A stretch of DNA of 64,000 nt from Roseateles sp. YR242 (GCF_900109745.1 NZ_FOAV01000010.1:124001-188000), one strand, 5' to 3'; counted from the stretch's first letter, positions 34,702 to 43,754 are shown. Translations and numbers: made by a program. The notes: generated by a model from the letters alone, not told the origin.

Positions 34702-36531
34702 ATGAGTACAAATACGATGATTGACAATCATGAAGCGGATCGCGAGGCATTTGCCAGCGATTCCGAGTTCTATCTTCACCGACTGCGTCACAGCGCTGCT
34801 CATTTGATGGCGCATGCCATCAGTGAGCTGTTCCCGCTGGCCCAATTCGGCATTGGCCCCGCCATCAAGGACGGCTTCTATTACGACGTTCTGCTGGATC
34901 GCACCCTCACCGATACCGATCTGGAAGCGATCGAAACCCGGATGCGCGCCATCGCGAAGTCGGACCTTCCCATCGTGTATGCCGAGGTGCCGCGCGAGAA
35001 GGCCATCGAGATGTTCAAGGCTGCCGGGCAGCCCTTCAAGCTCGAGATCATTGACGCCCTGACGGGACCGATCGGCGTCTATTCACAAGGTGACTTCTTC
35101 GACCTGTGCAAGGGTCCGCACGTGGATCGGGTGGGGCGCCTGAAGCATTTCAAGCTGCTGCATGTCTCCGGCGCCTATTGGCGCGGAGACCCCAAGAAGC
35201 CACAGCTGCAGCGAATCTACGGCACGGCTTTCCAGACCTCTGCCGAACTCACGGAATATCTCACTCGCCTGGAGCAGGCCAAGGCGCGCGATCACCGCAA
35301 GCTGGGCCGGGAACTCGGCTTGTACTGGTTCCATGAATGGGCGCCAGGCTCGGCCTTCTGGCTGCCCAAAGGCACGGTGCTCTACAACGTCCTGGCCAAC
35401 AAGATGCGGGAGCTGCTGGTGGATGCCGGCTACCTGGAGGTCAAGACGCCGCTGATGTTCCATAACGATCTCTGGAAGACCTCCGGGCATTGGGAGCATT
35501 ACAAGGAAGACATGTTCCTGATCACGGAGAAGAACGATTTCCTTCTCCAGTCGGTGGGCGAGAGCGAACCCGGTGAAGTGGTGGAGCCCCCCGACCGGCT
35601 GCTGGCGCTCAAGCCGATGAACTGCCCGGCCCACATGCTGATGTTCCGGTCGGAGAAGCGCTCCTATCGCGACCTGCCCATCCGCTTCCATGACCAGGGC
35701 GTGCTGCACCGCAACGAGGCCAGCGGTGCCCTGTCGGGTCTCACCCGCGTACGTCAGTTCTCGCAGGACGATGGCCACATCTTCATTTCCGAAGAAGGGC
35801 TGGCGGCCGAGGTGGAGAGCCTGATCGCGCTTGTACGCCGGGTCTACGAAAAGTTCGGCATGACGGTGGAGGTGGCGTTGGCCACCCGGCCAGAGAAGTA
35901 TCTCGGCCGGCTCGAGACCTGGGACAAGGCCGAGGCGGCACTGTCGGCGGCCATCACCCAGAATGGCTTCCCGCTCAAGCTCAAGCCTCAGGACGGTACC
36001 TTCTACGGCCCCAAGATCGACTACCAGGTGACGGACGCCCTGGGGCGGCAGTTCCAGACGGCCACGCTGCAACTGGACTTCCAGGGGCCCGAGCGTTTTG
36101 ACCTGACCTACATCGGCGCGGACAACCAGGAGCATCGCCCGGTCATCATCCACCGGGCCATCTTCGGCAGCTTCGAGCGCTTCATCGCCATCCTCGTCGA
36201 GCATTACGCTGGTGCATTCCCGTACTGGCTGGCACCGGTGCAGGCCCAGATCGTGACCGTCAGCAACCGCTCGGTGGAGGCCGGCCAGGCCGCCTTCCAG
36301 CGTCTGCGGGCGGCGGGGGTGCGTGTGGTGCTGGACGACAGCGACGGCACCGTGGGAGCCAAGGTTCGCGGCGCCCGCTTGCAGAAGGTGCCCTACATCC
36401 TCATGATCGGTGAGCAGGAGGCCAGCAACGGGACCGTCTCAATCCGGGCGCGTGGCAGTGAGGACGTGGAAACCGTGACCCTCGAGGAAGCCGCCCAACG
36501 CCTGGCGCGGGAGGCTGAATTCAAGCTGTGA
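34702..36531 (+). CDS. thrS: Threonyl-tRNA synthetase lacking TGS domain (probable second copy)
   Basis: A 609-residue ThrRS. The editing domain has HSAAHLMAHA and LCKGPHV with the conserved His/Cys residues. The catalytic domain has the zinc ligands in MNCPAH, DDGHIF and IIHRAI plus TFYGPKIDY, and an anticodon-binding domain closes the protein. The N-terminal TGS domain (about 60 residues in E. coli) is missing: the same frame is closed by the receptor stop codon 45 bases upstream, so it cannot be a start-site error. Housekeeping thrS normally lies with infC-rpmI-rplT. Its place as last gene of an NRPS cluster suggests a self-resistance copy, as for obafluorin or borrelidin producers, or a supplier of Thr-tRNA. 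No ribosome binding site stands out. Confidence 0.92.
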   Translation: MSTNTMIDNHEADREAFASDSEFYLHRLRHSAAHLMAHAISELFPLAQFGIGPAIKDGFYYDVLLDRTLTDTDLEAIETRMRAIAKSDLPIVYAEVPREKAIEMFKAAGQPFKLEIIDALTGPIGVYSQGDFFDLCKGPHVDRVGRLKHFKLLHVSGAYWRGDPKKPQLQRIYGTAFQTSAELTEYLTRLEQAKARDHRKLGRELGLYWFHEWAPGSAFWLPKGTVLYNVLANKMRELLVDAGYLEVKTPLMFHNDLWKTSGHWEHYKEDMFLITEKNDFLLQSVGESEPGEVVEPPDRLLALKPMNCPAHMLMFRSEKRSYRDLPIRFHDQGVLHRNEASGALSGLTRVRQFSQDDGHIFISEEGLAAEVESLIALVRRVYEKFGMTVEVALATRPEKYLGRLETWDKAEAALSAAITQNGFPLKLKPQDGTFYGPKIDYQVTDALGRQFQTATLQLDFQGPERFDLTYIGADNQEHRPVIIHRAIFGSFERFIAILVEHYAGAFPYWLAPVQAQIVTVSNRSVEAGQAAFQRLRAAGVRVVLDDSDGTVGAKVRGARLQKVPYILMIGEQEASNGTVSIRARGSEDVETVTLEEAAQRLAREAEFKL

Positions 36532-36538
36532 TGACCTG

Positions 36539-36573
36539 GGCCGCTCCGGCTTAAAAACACACACGGAGCGGCC
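36539..36573 (+). terminator. Inverted repeat closing the cluster
   Basis: GGCCGCTCCG (36539-36548) and CGGAGCGGCC (36564-36573) form a perfect 10-bp stem around a 15-base A-rich loop, 8 bases after the ThrRS stop. No T-run follows, but the position fits transcription termination at the end of the cluster. Confidence 0.5.
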
Positions 36574-36594
36574 TCCAATTCCAAGGGAGGGCCC

Positions 36595-37857
36595 ATGCCC
36601 ATTGCCAGTCTGTCGGTCTACTTCTTTCTACAAGCGGCCGTGATCATCACTGCCTGCCAATTGGTGGGGCGGCTGGCCCGTCGCATCGGCCAGCCGCAAG
36701 TGGTGGGCGAAATGATCGCCGGCGTGCTGCTGGGGCCCTCCCTCCTGGGTTGGCTGGCACCGGCATGGCAGGCGGCACTCTTCCCGGCAGACACCCGGGG
36801 CATGCTCTACGTGTGTGGGCAGCTGGGGGTGGGGCTCTACATGTTCCTGGTGGGCACCGAGTTCCGCACGGAGCACTTCAAGGCGGGTGCGCGGACGGCG
36901 GTCAGCGTGTCGCTCTCCGGCATTGCCGCGCCATTTGTGCTGGCGGTCCTGCTGACCCCCTGGCTCATGTCCATTCCCGGCCTGTACGGGGCCAGGGTGC
37001 AGGTCTTCGAAGCCTCGCTGTTCCTGGGGGCGGCCATCGCCATCACCGCTTTCCCGATGCTGGCCCGAATCATCCAGGAGCGCGGGCTGGCCGGCACACG
37101 CATCGGCGCGCTGGCATTGACGGCAGGCGCCGTGGACGATGCGGCCGCCTGGTGCATCCTGGCAGTGGTGCTGTCCAGCTTCAGCGGCCAGTGGGGCAGC
37201 GCGTATGCGGCCATCGGGGGCGGCGTGGCCTTTGCCGTGTTCATGATCTTCATCGGTCGACCGCTGCTGGCCCGGTTGTCCGGCCTGGTGACCGTGGGCG
37301 CGCCGCTGTCGCATTCACTGCTGGCCATCGTCCTGACCATCTTCTGCCTGTGTGCATTCCTCATGGACGCGATTGGCATCCATGCCGTGTTCGGCGGTTT
37401 CCTGCTGGGCTGCGTCCTGCCACGCGGCGAGCTGGTGGACCGGCTGCAGGGCCTGCTGCGGCCCTTTGTGGTGGTGTTCCTCCTGCCGATGTTCTTCACC
37501 TATTCGGGGTTGAACACCCGGCTGGGCATGCTCGTGGCACCTGAAGTGTTCGTCGCCGCACTGGCGATCCTGGCCGCTTCCTTCGGTGGCAAGCTGCTGG
37601 CCTGCTGGGCCGGTGCCCGGCTGGCCGGGGCGAGTTCCCCGGACGCCATGGCGATCGGCGCGCTCATGAATGCGCGCGGCCTGATGGAGCTGATCATCAT
37701 CAACATCGGCTTGAGTGCCGGCGTCATCCTGCCGGGGCTGTTCTCGATCCTGGTGCTGATGGCCGTGGTCACCACGCTGATGGCCACGCCCCTGTTCAAC
37801 TGGGCGGCGCGCCGGCAGGAACGGCTGGTGTCACCCGTGATGGCGCCCTCCGCCTAA
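36595..37857 (+). CDS. Cation:proton antiporter (CPA2/Kef-type)
   Basis: A 420-residue inner membrane protein with about 12 hydrophobic segments and the family start VGRLARRIGQPQVVGEMIAGVLLGPSLLG, with GAVDDAAAWCILAVVLS providing the Asp-Asp pair of the ion site. There is no C-terminal TrkA-N regulatory domain, so it is the short form. It exchanges Na+ or K+ for protons. AAGGGAGG precedes the ATG closely. The hairpin at 36,539 separates it from the biosynthetic cluster, and it is probably an ordinary neighbour. Confidence 0.9.
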   Translation: MPIASLSVYFFLQAAVIITACQLVGRLARRIGQPQVVGEMIAGVLLGPSLLGWLAPAWQAALFPADTRGMLYVCGQLGVGLYMFLVGTEFRTEHFKAGARTAVSVSLSGIAAPFVLAVLLTPWLMSIPGLYGARVQVFEASLFLGAAIAITAFPMLARIIQERGLAGTRIGALALTAGAVDDAAAWCILAVVLSSFSGQWGSAYAAIGGGVAFAVFMIFIGRPLLARLSGLVTVGAPLSHSLLAIVLTIFCLCAFLMDAIGIHAVFGGFLLGCVLPRGELVDRLQGLLRPFVVVFLLPMFFTYSGLNTRLGMLVAPEVFVAALAILAASFGGKLLACWAGARLAGASSPDAMAIGALMNARGLMELIIINIGLSAGVILPGLFSILVLMAVVTTLMATPLFNWAARRQERLVSPVMAPSA

Positions 37858-37965
37858 CAAATCCAGGGCGCCTCCCCGCCACTCGCCCTCTCACCGGGGG
37901 TGCAAGCATGCGGCCGAAGGGCTCGGGAGCTCAAGGACTGAGTGGCCCGCAGCGCGACGGGTCCC

Positions 37966-38010
37966 GCTGTGCTGTGCTGTGCCGTGCCGTGCCGTGCCGT
38001 GCCGTGCCGT
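37966..38010. repeat. Pentanucleotide simple repeat, nine GCYGT units
   Basis: Three GCTGT units are followed by six GCCGT units with no interruption. The tract lies in a 285-base non-coding gap, about 130 bases before the start codon of the tannase-like esterase gene. Such arrays change length by slippage. Here it could alter promoter spacing; it is not inside a supported coding frame. Confidence 0.9.
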
Positions 38011-38142
38011 GCCGAATCGTGATCCGTGTTTACGCCGATACGAAAGCGTTATCACGCCACATGCCGTGCGCTCTACCGTGCAGATTGCACGAATCCTAGA
38101 CTTTTTTCTCCGCAGAAGGTCCCACAAAACCAAGGAGACAAA

Positions 38143-39879
38143 ATGTTGAGTTCCCTCAAGCACCTGGCCGTTCTGGCCGGGGGGCTGGCAGCGCTCATGC
38201 TGACCGCCCTCGCGCCTCAGGCGGCTGCCGCCCAGTCACTGGCGCCGTTGCCAGCGGTTCCCGCGGCATTGGCCTGCGACCTCGCCACGTTCCAGGGCAT
38301 GGATCTGAAGGGTGTCGCCGACGACAACGGCCAAGTCAGCTTTTCAGCGGTATCACTGGTGCCCGCGTCCGCGACAAACCCATCAGCGTATTGCTCGGTG
38401 CGGGGCGTCATCAGCCCTGGCGCCAGCTCCATCGTCATGAAGCTGCCCATCACCGGCTGGACACAGCGCTACGTGCAGAACGGCTGCGGCGGCGAATGCG
38501 GCAACGACAACCTCGGCAACCCGACGCAGTCGGCCGGCTGCTCGCTGGTGAACAGCGGCGAGCTTGTCACCGCCACCACCAACATGGGCCACACCGGCGC
38601 GCAAGGCGCGGGGTGGATCGTCAACAACCCATGGGCAGGCATCGACTTCGCCTACCGCGGCGTGCACGTCACCGCGCAGGTGGCGAAGGCGGTCATCCGC
38701 AAGTTCTACGGGCGCAGTGCCGTCTACGCGTACTTTGACGGCTGCTCCGACGGGGGCCGCGAAGCCCTGATGTCAGCCCAGCGCTACCCGAACGACTTCA
38801 ATGGCATTGCCGCTGGCGCACCGGCCAACAACATGGACGTGCAAAACACGTACCACCATGCCAACCGGGTGCTGACCAACCAGACCACGCCCGGCTACAT
38901 CCCGATCCCCGAGCGCAACACCTATCTGCTGCTGCGCGCCAATCTGCCCTACATCCACGCCAAGGTGGTGGCCGCCTGCGACACGCTGGACGGCGTGGCG
39001 GACGGCATCATCGACGACCCGCGCAACTGCAAGTTCAACACCGACACCCTGGTCTGCAAGAACAACGGCAATGAAGCCGGTTGCCTGACCCAGGCGCAGG
39101 CCGACGCAGCCTTCCGCATCCATGACGGCGCCAAGTCCGTCGAAGGCCTGCGGCTGGAACCGCAGATCGCCACCGAATGGGGCTCCGAACTCGACTGGTC
39201 CCTGTACATGCCGGAGGCACAGGGTGGCATCGGCTCGGAGAACTTCGTGACCGGCTGGCTGTACAAAACCTTCCTCAACAGCCCCTACAAGGACGCGAGC
39301 ACCGCCACCCCGCGCACCATCAATGACCTGAAGTGGACCACTGCGGACTTCATCTCCACGGTGGCGTCCTCGCACCTGTACAGCGCCACCAATCCGGACC
39401 TGCGGCCCTTCGCCACGGCGGGCGGCAAGCTGATCCTCTGGCATGGCTGGGCGGACCAGCACATCTCGCCCCAGGGGACCATCCAGTATTGGGAATCCAT
39501 GAGCAAGCTGACCCGCACGCCGGAGAGCTTTGCCAGGTTCTACCTGTTCCCGGGCATGGGGCATTGCGGCGGCGGCCTCGGCCCCAACACGTTTGACCTG
39601 CTGACACCGCTGATGGCCTGGGTGGAAAACGCGGCAGCGCCGTTTGCACTGGTCGCCAACAACAGCGCCACAGGGGTTTCCCGACCGGTGTATCCGTACC
39701 CCATGGTGGCCCGCTACAGCGGCGCGGGCAGCACCAGCAGCGCCAGCAGCTTCGTGCCCTACACACCGGCCGTGCCGTCGGATGTCAGCACCAGCAACGT
39801 CGGGAACTACCTCTACACGCCGCTCTTCAAGCAGTCGGCTTGCACGGCCATCGGCACGCAGATCGTCTGCACGCCTTGA
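38143..39879 (+). CDS. Exported tannase/feruloyl esterase family protein
   Basis: A 578-residue alpha/beta hydrolase of the tannase family. A signal peptide (KHLAVLAGGLAALMLTALA, cleavage near AAAAQ) is followed by the family features: NGCGGECG, the nucleophile motif YFDGCSDGGREALM (Ser about 203 with the adjacent Cys), WHGWADQHISPQG and FPGMGHCGGG, giving Asp and His of the triad and the conserved Cys pair. It probably hydrolyses plant phenolic or aromatic esters outside the cytoplasm. AAGGAG lies 5 bases before ATG 38143; the frame is open further upstream, but that part has no similarity. Confidence 0.9.
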   Translation: MLSSLKHLAVLAGGLAALMLTALAPQAAAAQSLAPLPAVPAALACDLATFQGMDLKGVADDNGQVSFSAVSLVPASATNPSAYCSVRGVISPGASSIVMKLPITGWTQRYVQNGCGGECGNDNLGNPTQSAGCSLVNSGELVTATTNMGHTGAQGAGWIVNNPWAGIDFAYRGVHVTAQVAKAVIRKFYGRSAVYAYFDGCSDGGREALMSAQRYPNDFNGIAAGAPANNMDVQNTYHHANRVLTNQTTPGYIPIPERNTYLLLRANLPYIHAKVVAACDTLDGVADGIIDDPRNCKFNTDTLVCKNNGNEAGCLTQAQADAAFRIHDGAKSVEGLRLEPQIATEWGSELDWSLYMPEAQGGIGSENFVTGWLYKTFLNSPYKDASTATPRTINDLKWTTADFISTVASSHLYSATNPDLRPFATAGGKLILWHGWADQHISPQGTIQYWESMSKLTRTPESFARFYLFPGMGHCGGGLGPNTFDLLTPLMAWVENAAAPFALVANNSATGVSRPVYPYPMVARYSGAGSTSSASSFVPYTPAVPSDVSTSNVGNYLYTPLFKQSACTAIGTQIVCTP

Positions 39880-39885
39880 CGTTTG

Positions 39886-39903
39886 GGGGCGTTTTGGCGC
39901 CCC
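39886..39903 (+). terminator. Stem-loop after the esterase gene
   Basis: GGGGCG and CGCCCC pair around a TTTTGG loop 7 bases after the esterase stop. A clear T-run is lacking, so termination is plausible but not certain. Confidence 0.4.
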
Positions 39904-39950
39904 GCCTTCCCTCCCCTTGATCTTGTTGTCCTGAACAACGGAGTCTCATC

Positions 39951-40562
39951 ATGAACATCGGCTTTTCAAGCAAAGCGCTGGGCACTGGCGTGCTGGCTCC
40001 CCTGCTGGCCATGCTGGCCATGCTGGCAGCGATGAGCCTGGCGCTTCCCGCCAAGGCCCAGAACCTCGTCACCAACGGCGGCTTCGAGACCGGCGACCTG
40101 ACAGGATGGTCGGGCACGGTGCTGGCCAATCCTTACAGCGGCGTCTATTGCCCTGGCGCTGGCGGTGCACCCGAAGGCAGCTGCGAGGCGTTTCTGGGCA
40201 CGGCCGGGTCGTCTGACACGATCAGCCAGATGATCAGCACGGTGGCCGGGCAGCTCTACACCGTGAGTTTCTCGTTCCAGTCCGATGGCAGCACGCCGAG
40301 CAGCCTGCTGGTCAGCTTCGGGAACCAGGCGGCCTACAGCCTCCTGAGCCCCGTCTCGACCGACCTGCACAGCTACACCTTCTCGGGCCTGGCCACCGGC
40401 GCGTCCACCGAGTTGCTGTTCAACTTCCGCAATGACCCTGGTTACTTCATCGTCGACGGGATCTCGGTGTCAGCCGTACCGGAGCCCGCCTCATTCGCGC
40501 TGTGCCTGGCGGGTGTGCTGGGCCTGGCCATGAAACGCCGGTGGACCCTGAGAAGGCGCTGA
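39951..40562 (+). CDS. PEP-CTERM sorting domain protein
   Basis: A 203-residue secreted protein. It has an N-terminal signal peptide (LLAMLAMLAAMSLALPAKAQ), an extracellular domain starting NLVTNGGFETGDLTGWSG (a carbohydrate-binding-like beta-sandwich pattern), and a C-terminal sorting signal: VPEPASF, a hydrophobic helix, then KRRWTLRRR. PEP-CTERM proteins are processed by exosortase and displayed with exopolysaccharide. The exosortase genes are not in this window. The function of the ectodomain is unknown. Confidence 0.9.
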   Translation: MNIGFSSKALGTGVLAPLLAMLAMLAAMSLALPAKAQNLVTNGGFETGDLTGWSGTVLANPYSGVYCPGAGGAPEGSCEAFLGTAGSSDTISQMISTVAGQLYTVSFSFQSDGSTPSSLLVSFGNQAAYSLLSPVSTDLHSYTFSGLATGASTELLFNFRNDPGYFIVDGISVSAVPEPASFALCLAGVLGLAMKRRWTLRRR

Positions 40563-40659
40563 AACGGCGTGCCAGACGCGGAGGTGACACCCCGCCCCGG
40601 GAGCGCCCGATAGACTGATTTGATCGAGCGGCGACACGCTGCAGGTTCCGGCCACGATC

Positions 40660-41523
40660 ATGTCTGACCCCCTGGCACTCACCTTGACCGCCGCGGACGG
40701 CTATCGCCTGTCCGCCAAATGCTTTCCGGCCCAAGGTGCTGCCCGGGGGCGGCTCATCGTCGCGGGTGCCACGGCGGTGCCACAGGGTTTCTACAGGCGC
40801 TTTGCGGCCTTCGCGGCTGCGCGGGGTTATGAGACGCTGACCTTCGACTACCGCGGGCTCGGCGGCTCAAGGCCGGCGCACCTGAAAGGCTTCCGGATGG
40901 ATCTGCTGGACTGGGGACGGCTGGATCTGGCGGCGGCGGTGGCCCACATGGCGCAGCCCGATCTGCCGCTCTACATCGTCGGCCATTCCTACGGGGGGCA
41001 CGCGTTGGGTGTGCTGCCCAACCACGACAAGGTGGCGGGTGTCTATGTGTTTGGCACTGGCGCTGGATGGCACGGCTACATGCCCCTGCTGGAGCGCCTG
41101 CGAGTGCAGCTGATGTGGAACCTGGTGCTGCCCGTGCTCACCTGGTGGAAAGGCTATTGCCCCTGGAGCATGCTGGGCCTGGGCGAAGACCTGCCCATCG
41201 ACGTCTATCGGCAGTGGCGGCACTGGTGCCAATTTCCTCGCTATTTCTTCGACGACCCTGCCATGCAGGGGATCGAACACGAATTCGCCGCCATTCGGAC
41301 CCCTATCGTGGCAGTGAATGCGCTGGACGATCTATGGGCGCGCCCGCAATCGCGCGACGCCTTTGTGGCGGCCTACCGCAACGCCCCGCTCATCCGCACC
41401 GATCTCGATCCCCACACGGTGGGCGGCAAGGTCGGCCACATGGGCTACTTCCGCAGCGGTGCCGAGCCGCTGTGGCAGAACGCGCTGAACTTCTTCGCCG
41501 GACTGCCCGCAACGCCCCGATGA
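40660..41523 (+). CDS. Alpha/beta hydrolase
   Basis: A 287-residue serine hydrolase of the alpha/beta fold without signal peptide. FDYRGLGGS (oxyanion region), VGHSYGGHALG (nucleophile elbow), NALDDLWARPQS (acid) and the C-terminal VGHMGYFR (His) mark the triad. The substrate is not known. It stands alone, convergent with map. Confidence 0.85.
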   Translation: MSDPLALTLTAADGYRLSAKCFPAQGAARGRLIVAGATAVPQGFYRRFAAFAAARGYETLTFDYRGLGGSRPAHLKGFRMDLLDWGRLDLAAAVAHMAQPDLPLYIVGHSYGGHALGVLPNHDKVAGVYVFGTGAGWHGYMPLLERLRVQLMWNLVLPVLTWWKGYCPWSMLGLGEDLPIDVYRQWRHWCQFPRYFFDDPAMQGIEHEFAAIRTPIVAVNALDDLWARPQSRDAFVAAYRNAPLIRTDLDPHTVGGKVGHMGYFRSGAEPLWQNALNFFAGLPATPR

Positions 41524-41611
41524 GCGGCCCTACAGCTGCCCCACACCGGCTGTGCCCCGCACCGGCAACGGCCGACGAGGGGAACGGGGCAACGCCGTGC
41601 GGATGCGCCGG

Positions 41612-42358
41612 TCAGTGCTGCGTGACCACGATCGGATCACCCTGGGTGATGATCATCGTGTGCTCATACTGCGCCGACAGGTTGCCGCTCACGCCCACCA
41701 GCGTCCAGCCATCATCGGTTTCGGTGACGATGCGGCTCTTGGTGGAGAGGAACGGTTCAATGGTGATCACCATGCCCTCGGTCAGCAACCGCTTGTCGGT
41801 GGCGTCGTAGTACCCGGCGATGTGCTCGGGGGCTTCATGCAGGGCGCGGCCCACGCCGTGGCTGCCCAGGTTCTCGATGATCTTGAAGCCGTAGGTCTTG
41901 GCCGTGCGCTCGATGGCCGCGCCGATGCCGCTGATGGGCTGACCGGCGCGGGCCTGCTTCATGGCCTGCGCCAGAGCCGTGCGGGTGGCATGGCACAGGC
42001 GCGTCTTCTGCGGATTGGTGGGTGGCACCACCCGCGTGCCGCCGGTATCGGCGAAGTACCCGCCCAGCTCCGCCGACACGTCCACATTCAGCACATCACC
42101 CGCGCGGATGACCCGCGTGCCGGGGATGCCGTGCGCGGCTTCCTCGTTGATGCTGATGCAGGTGTAGCCGGGGAAGTCATAGGTCAGCTTGGGCGCGGAA
42201 TGGGCGCCGTGCTGTTCCAGCAGTTGGCCGCCCAGCGTATCCAGCTCTTGCGTGGTCATGCCGGGTTCGGCGGCGTCCAGCATCTGGTGAAGCACGTACG
42301 ACACGATCCGGCCGATGCGCTTCAGGGCAATCACGTCATCTTCGGATTCGATGGTCAT
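41612..42358 (-). CDS. map: Methionine aminopeptidase type I
   Basis: A 248-residue enzyme that removes the initiator methionine. The metal ligands are in NVDVSAELGGYFADTG (two Asp), SHGVGRALHE (His), ITIEPFL (Glu) and QYEHT (Glu), and the substrate His lies in INEEAAHGIPG. ATG 42358 is chosen because AGGAA lies 6 bases upstream and the encoded start MTIESEDDVIALKRIG matches the family; the longer frame to 42403 has no support. It is not in the usual rpsB-tsf-linked place, so it may be a second copy. Confidence 0.92.
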   Translation of the reverse strand: MTIESEDDVIALKRIGRIVSYVLHQMLDAAEPGMTTQELDTLGGQLLEQHGAHSAPKLTYDFPGYTCISINEEAAHGIPGTRVIRAGDVLNVDVSAELGGYFADTGGTRVVPPTNPQKTRLCHATRTALAQAMKQARAGQPISGIGAAIERTAKTYGFKIIENLGSHGVGRALHEAPEHIAGYYDATDKRLLTEGMVITIEPFLSTKSRIVTETDDGWTLVGVSGNLSAQYEHTMIITQGDPIVVTQH

Positions 42359-42431
42359 GGAAATTCCTGTCTGAGGAGCATGTGCGGCCATGCGCGGCCA
42401 CACGCTTGAGGGCGTGATCCTACCGGAGCGC

Positions 42432-43754
42432 TCAGGCCACGCCCGCCAGCGACGCCAGCAGGGCCACGTTCGCCAGGCTCACCGCGCCGAAGATCAGCCA
42501 CGCCGTCCAGCGCAGCCCACGCCCGCTGGCGAATCGGCCCATGACCGACGCGTCACTGGTGAGCCGGATCAGCGGCCACATCGCAAACGGCAGCTGCAGG
42601 CTCAGCACCACCTGGCTGGCCACCAGCAGGCGGCCCACGCCGGCGTCCCCCAGCCACCAGACGCCCAGGAAGGCCGGTACCAGGGCGATCGCGCGGGTGG
42701 CCAGGCGCCGCTGCCAGCACGGAATCTTCAGCTGCAGAAACCCTTCCATCAACACCTGCCCCGCAATGGTGCCGGTAAAAGTGGAACTCTGGCCGGCCGC
42801 GAGCAGGGCCACGCCAAACAGCACCGACGCCACAGAGCCCCCCACCAGCGGGTCCAGCAGGTGATAGGCGTCCTGGATCTCCGTCACCGCCGTGTGCCCA
42901 TGCGCATGGAAAGCCGTGGCGGCCAGGGTGAGGATGGCGGCATTGATCAGCAGCGCGAGCGAGAGGGACACGAGGGTGTCGACGGTGCACAGGCGCAGGC
43001 CGTCCTGCAGCGCTTGCGGCGTTCGGTCGATCCGCCGAGTCTGCACGATGGAGGAATGCAGGTAGAGGTTGTGCGGCATCACGGTCGCGCCCAGGATGCC
43101 GATGGCCAGGAACAGCGCCTGGCGGTCGTGCGCGGACAGCCCATTGGGAATGAAGCCGGCGGCCACCGCCCGCCAGTCGGGACCCACCAACACCAGTTGC
43201 GCCGCATAACAGACCCCGATGGTGATCACCAGGCCCAGGATGATGGCCTCCACCTGGCGGAAGCCGCGGCCCTTGAGGCCCAGCACGATGAGCGTATCCA
43301 GCGCAGAAATCGCCACACCGCTGAGCAGCGACATGCCAAACAGCAGATGCAAGGCCAGCGCGGTGCCCAGCACCTCCGCCACGTCACAGGCAATGATGGC
43401 CAGCTCCGCCATTACCCACAGGCTCAGGTTGACGGCTGGCCGGTAACGCGCGCGGCAGGCCTGCGCCAGATCCAGCTGCGCCACGATGCCCAGCCGCAGG
43501 GACAAGGTCTGCAGCACCATCGCCGCCAGGCTGGACGCCAGCACCACCCACAGCAGAGCGTGGCCGAAGCGTGAACCGGCTTCAATGTCCGTGGCCCAGT
43601 TGCCGGGGTCCATGTAGCCCACGGACACCAGCAGGCCGGGGCCGGCCACCCTCAGCAGGCGGCGCCAGAACGGTCCGGCGGCGGGGAGTGGAATCGAGCC
43701 GTGGACTTCGGCGGGGCAGAACGGCGCGGTGGCGGTGGTGGGCAGGCGAAACAT
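42432..43754 (-). CDS. mntH: NRAMP-family Mn(II)/Fe(II) transporter
   Basis: A 440-residue inner membrane transporter with 11 predicted segments. The metal-binding motifs are YMDPGNWATDIE in the first segment and MPHNLYLHSS in the sixth, both intact. It imports manganese with proton symport. ATG 43754 (MFRLPTTA) is preferred to the open frame upstream. Its 5' region holds a strong hairpin (43856-43883). Confidence 0.92.
   Translation of the reverse strand: MFRLPTTATAPFCPAEVHGSIPLPAAGPFWRRLLRVAGPGLLVSVGYMDPGNWATDIEAGSRFGHALLWVVLASSLAAMVLQTLSLRLGIVAQLDLAQACRARYRPAVNLSLWVMAELAIIACDVAEVLGTALALHLLFGMSLLSGVAISALDTLIVLGLKGRGFRQVEAIILGLVITIGVCYAAQLVLVGPDWRAVAAGFIPNGLSAHDRQALFLAIGILGATVMPHNLYLHSSIVQTRRIDRTPQALQDGLRLCTVDTLVSLSLALLINAAILTLAATAFHAHGHTAVTEIQDAYHLLDPLVGGSVASVLFGVALLAAGQSSTFTGTIAGQVLMEGFLQLKIPCWQRRLATRAIALVPAFLGVWWLGDAGVGRLLVASQVVLSLQLPFAMWPLIRLTSDASVMGRFASGRGLRWTAWLIFGAVSLANVALLASLAGVA

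Larger units (their letters stand above)
6907..36531 (+). other. NRPS-LanB hybrid biosynthetic gene cluster
   Basis: Twenty consecutive plus-strand genes run from the halogenase to the ThrRS paralog. Many junctions overlap (ATGA at 8633, 22262, 23742 and 32524; GTGA at 16664), and gaps do not exceed about 65 bases, so the set looks like one operon. It contains NRPS modules, MbtH, LanB-like, ATP-grasp, radical SAM, several oxygenases, exporter and receptor genes. Low-GC stretches lie at the left end (6,660-8,200) and in the receptor 3' end (34,080-34,720), consistent with acquisition by transfer. Whether the antiporter at 36,595 belongs is unclear; an inverted repeat at 36,539 argues against it. 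Confidence 0.85.

Noticed and set aside
34702-36531. Obafluorin-type resistance change next to the active-site Tyr in the ThrRS copy
   Set aside because: The segment reads TFYGPKIDY with Tyr and Gly both unchanged, so that particular resistance substitution is absent.
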